In this document: positions 61,584-64,000 of the stretch, one piece after another
Numbering within the stretch: the stretch's first letter is position 1
Layout: the number at the start of each line of letters is the position of its first letter
Origin: Bacteroidota bacterium
GTDB taxonomy: Bacteria; Bacteroidota; Bacteroidia; Chitinophagales; Saprospiraceae
Length of the DNA stretch: 64,000 nucleotides
Direction of reading: 5' to 3'
Assembly (NCBI GenBank): GCA_963169455.1
Contig: CAUJDW010000159.1
Span: 87,596 to 151,595, forward strand
Position numbers and translations under genes: made by a program
Notes under the pieces: model-generated
What the model was told of the DNA's origin: nothing
The model's input: only the letters and a program-made list of their open reading frames with translations
The model's database searches: none

Positions 61584-63032
61584 TTATGGTTTTTCCTTTC
61601 TAACTTTGCCACTCAAACCATTTTTATATTGAGCAATCTTCTTAGATCCATCAGGATAAAGAATGGTACATGTCCCATTGAATATTTGATAATCCTTAAA
61701 ATCTCCCTCATAAGTGGCTGAATGGCCTTCATTTTGAAATGAGACAACAAGTGTACCTCTTGCCCTTTCCCCATTTATAAAATCTCCTGAGAATTTATGC
61801 GTTACGTTATTCTTTTTCTCCAGAATATATTCATTGCCTTGTCCATGATATTTCCCTTGCTTGAACCCTCCTTCATATTTGACATATAATTTGGAGTCAG
61901 AAATAGTTTGAATGCCAAATCCATCAGGTTCACCATTTTTATAATCACCTTCGTATTCTTTGGCGCCATCTTCATCATGTGTAATGCCTTTGCCATTTTT
62001 TTGATTCCCAACAAGATAACCAACATATTTTCTGCCGTTTGCCCAAATAACTGTTCCAAAACCCTCCATCTTGTCATCTTTCCATTCCCCTTCGTAAGAA
62101 GAGCCGTCTTTGTAGAACATTTTACCCTTGCCACTTTTTTTATCATCTTTCCATTCCCCTTCGTAAACATTGCCATTTTCATAAACCATTTTTCCGAAAC
62201 CATTCTTTTTTCCATCAACTAAATCTCCTGTATATACTTCCTGTATAGCGATTGTATCAACAACATTACCTACAGGAGGTGTCTTATTTTCATGTTTCTG
62301 AAGGCTTTGATTACTTTCATTTAATAAAATCCTTGATCTTTTGTTTTCATAACCAGAAGTAGCGCCACTAATACCAGATATCCGCCACCCATTATCCGTA
62401 TATTCAAAATCCATTTTCCCAAAGATTTCAATTTTAGTTCCTGGGTTGAAAAATTTATAATTATTTGTAAATGTTTCAGCATAACTATCTCCCTTGTTTT
62501 CAAGAGTTCTAAAACTCTCCCAATACCAATCACTCAACAAAAATTTATCACCGGATGCCTTCCAGAATCCTTTTTGAGCCTCAATGATCAAACTGTATTC
62601 TAAAGTGTAAACTTTTACTCCAAAAAACTCTTGTGACATCCCATTTTCTTTTTTAAAATCAACCAACTTACATGTGCCTTTTGATTCATTAGTAATTTGT
62701 TTATTCATAAAAGATCTTGCAATTTCGACTATTTCGCTAGTATTATTTAATGGATTATTGTTCGTTTGAGTTGGGGGATTATCAAACACCTCCTTTGTTC
62801 CATTTTGGAATTTCACCATGAATACTTCAGTTTTATCATTAGAATACAAAGGCCCATCCAAATTATCCCATTTCTTATATTTAAGGGAGGTGGAAGAAAT
62901 TTCAACTATCTTTGCCTGTACTTCATCACCGTTTCTGAATACAATCACATCCTGGGCAAAGGAATCAAAGCTAACCAGAAAAAAACAAAAGCAGAATAAC
63001 AGGATTTGATATTTAAATTCAATCAGTTTCAT
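61584..63032 (-). CDS. Exported MORN-repeat protein
   Basis: A 482-aa protein with a signal peptide (ILLFCFCFFLVSFDSFAQ), an N-terminal beta segment (DVIVFRNGDEVQAKIVEISS), a middle domain, and at least six MORN repeats in the C-terminal half (for example YEGEWKDDKKSGKGKMFYKD, YEGEWKDDKMEGFGTVIWAN, YEGDYKNGEPDGFGIQ). MORN repeats form an elongated beta sheet; in bacteria their role is not settled. The start at 63032 matches the signal peptide; a longer frame to 63095 adds a charged stretch. The gene is strikingly AT-rich compared with the region left of 60 kb. Confidence 0.85.
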   Translation of the reverse strand: MKLIEFKYQILLFCFCFFLVSFDSFAQDVIVFRNGDEVQAKIVEISSTSLKYKKWDNLDGPLYSNDKTEVFMVKFQNGTKEVFDNPPTQTNNNPLNNTSEIVEIARSFMNKQITNESKGTCKLVDFKKENGMSQEFFGVKVYTLEYSLIIEAQKGFWKASGDKFLLSDWYWESFRTLENKGDSYAETFTNNYKFFNPGTKIEIFGKMDFEYTDNGWRISGISGATSGYENKRSRILLNESNQSLQKHENKTPPVGNVVDTIAIQEVYTGDLVDGKKNGFGKMVYENGNVYEGEWKDDKKSGKGKMFYKDGSSYEGEWKDDKMEGFGTVIWANGRKYVGYLVGNQKNGKGITHDEDGAKEYEGDYKNGEPDGFGIQTISDSKLYVKYEGGFKQGKYHGQGNEYILEKKNNVTHKFSGDFINGERARGTLVVSFQNEGHSATYEGDFKDYQIFNGTCTILYPDGSKKIAQYKNGLSGKVRKEKP

Positions 63033-63100
63033 TTTGTAATTTTTTTGATTTTTATCTTGCTTTTTCACCCAATCAATTCCGGAAATAATTATCAATGAAT

Positions 63101-63859
63101 TTATCCACCCCCAACCACCGGATCCAACCGATTCTCCTCCAGCTCCGTAAAATCCGCAAACTTCTTTTTCTTCATTTTTTTAGCTTTGCTGCCGCTCACC
63201 ATTTCACCTGTAACACCTTTTGCTGAGCCAAAGGACAATACGACATGGTACTCTTTCCCGTGCTTAAAATCAATCGTCTTTGTAAATGGTGAGCCGATGC
63301 CGCCGCTTTGAAGTACACCCATACATTTCACCTTAATAGGGCCCTGCGAATAAAGCCTGTACCGCATCTTTGTCTCCCTTAAAAGGCTCCCGATTTCTTT
63401 GTCATTTAAGCTGATTTTGAGTTCCACCGCCACACCTCCTTTCATCATGCTTTGTTTCGGGCGATAAAAATATAAGTCAGCATACCCCCCGGTATTACCA
63501 TCGACAACAGGGGAATCAGATACCTCTAGTATCGGGTTCGACCTGTCTTCTTCCAACTCTGTCTCATCAGCATATTTTTTCTTCTTCATCTTTCTACCCT
63601 TGTTGGCACTCAAAATTTCTCCGGAAACTCCCCGAACAGAGTGAAAAGACAAAACGACATGATATTCCTTTCCATGCTGAAAATTAATGGTCTCAACATA
63701 GGGCGAGCCAATCCCACTTCCTCCAAGCGATCCAGCGCATCGTAATTTTATGGGTCCCTGCGAGTATAGCCTGTATCGTATTTTGGTTTTATTCAAAAGC
63801 GTTCCGATTTCCTGCCCATTTAAGCTAACTTTAATTTCTACGGCTACCCCTCCACTCAC
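63101..63859 (-). pseudogene. Tandem DUF2846-like gene, 5' end truncated
   Basis: Two similar domains follow one another. The second (about residues 125-240) is complete: YADLYFYRPKQSMMKGGVAV, then DKEIGSLLRETKMRYRLYSQ and HGKEYHVVLSFGSAKG, the pattern of DUF2846. The first lacks its opening DLYFYRP strand and starts at a GTG (63859) within SGGVAVEIKVSLNGQEIG. Upstream the frame runs into sequence belonging to the IS630-like element, so an insertion seems to have removed the start and signal. Both domains end in a Lys-rich MKKKKYADETELEE or MKKKKFADFTELEE motif, which makes the duplication clear. Confidence 0.7.
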
Positions 63860-63903
63860 TATACTCGTAGCGAAATGATTTGGGAAAATTCGTAACTTTT
63901 GGC

Positions 63904-64000
63904 GTGAAACTACAACTGAGCACGGAAGAGATCAAAGAATTGCAACGGATCCAGAAGAAGGATCGGTTTCATCGCCGTCGGTTTATCAAAGCGACAGTCC
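63904..64000 (+). mobile_element. IS630-like transposase, start of gene at right edge
   Basis: From the GTG at 63904 the frame is open to the window edge, encoding KLQLSTEEIKELQRIQKKDR and then FHRRRFIKA, a basic N terminus of the kind seen in IS630-family transposases. Only 32 codons are visible. The element's left end probably lies at about 63860-63900, where it interrupts the DUF2846-like gene; the terminal inverted repeat cannot be confirmed without the right end. Confidence 0.5.

Overview
The window looks like chromosomal DNA of a Bacteroidota bacterium, probably of the Saprospiria/Lewinella type. The signs are a T9SS C-terminal sorting domain, a hybrid one-component/two-component sensor (reg_prop propeller, kinase, receiver and AraC in one chain), an Oar-like TonB-dependent receptor, many lipoproteins with a short lipobox, and AT-rich start regions without strong Shine-Dalgarno sequences. 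Most of the window is GC-rich. The right end, from about 61 kb, is clearly AT-richer. No rRNA, tRNA or CRISPR array was seen.

1-4 kb: the left edge cuts an SDR/DUF2867 gene, followed by hypD and hypX, the end of a [NiFe]-hydrogenase maturation cluster that makes its CO ligand through the HypX route. 4-7 kb: an outer-membrane barrel protein, a lipoprotein alpha/beta hydrolase and a membrane-anchored AraC regulator on the minus strand. 7-30 kb: a redox and nitrosative-stress neighbourhood. It holds an MbnP/MbnH-like pair (copper-binding lipoprotein plus di-haem MauG-type peroxidase), three paralogous PAP2/vanadium-haloperoxidase-type lipoproteins, a NorC-NorB-like pair whose catalytic subunit has lost canonical metal ligands, and an NsrR-like Rrf2 regulator with three cysteines. 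Upstream of these genes I find one recurring palindrome, TAAG-N10-CTTA, which suggests a single regulon that includes the Rrf2 gene. The same stretch has a T9SS-secreted beta-helix protein, the hybrid sensor, an ArsR-rhodanese regulator with an MFS transporter, a DUF547 lipoprotein and a family of roughly 90-bp GC-rich hairpin repeats.

30-34 kb: a TonB-dependent receptor and a radical SAM protein in apparent operon.

34-61 kb: a defence island, nearly all on the minus strand. From upstream to downstream of transcription it contains a SNF2 helicase (DrmD-like), a 1624-aa Eco57I-type adenine methylase (DrmMI-like), an MNT/HEPN toxin-antitoxin pair, a PD-(D/E)XK nuclease, the RloA/RloB pair, a 2120-aa DEAH helicase with DUF1998 (DrmA+DrmB in one chain, or DruE-like) ending in a Vsr-like nuclease-type domain, and a UvrD helicase with a RelE/ParE-like N terminus. 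A second MNT gene, an XRE-ImmA/PIN module and a decayed RelE-UvrD-ankyrin gene follow. This resembles DISARM class 1 in parts but lacks the PLD nuclease DrmC and has fused and added parts, so it may be an undescribed variant or a composite.

61-64 kb: an AT-rich tail with a lipoprotein, a MORN-repeat protein, a tandem DUF2846-like gene cut at its 5' end, and the start of an IS630-like transposase at the right edge.
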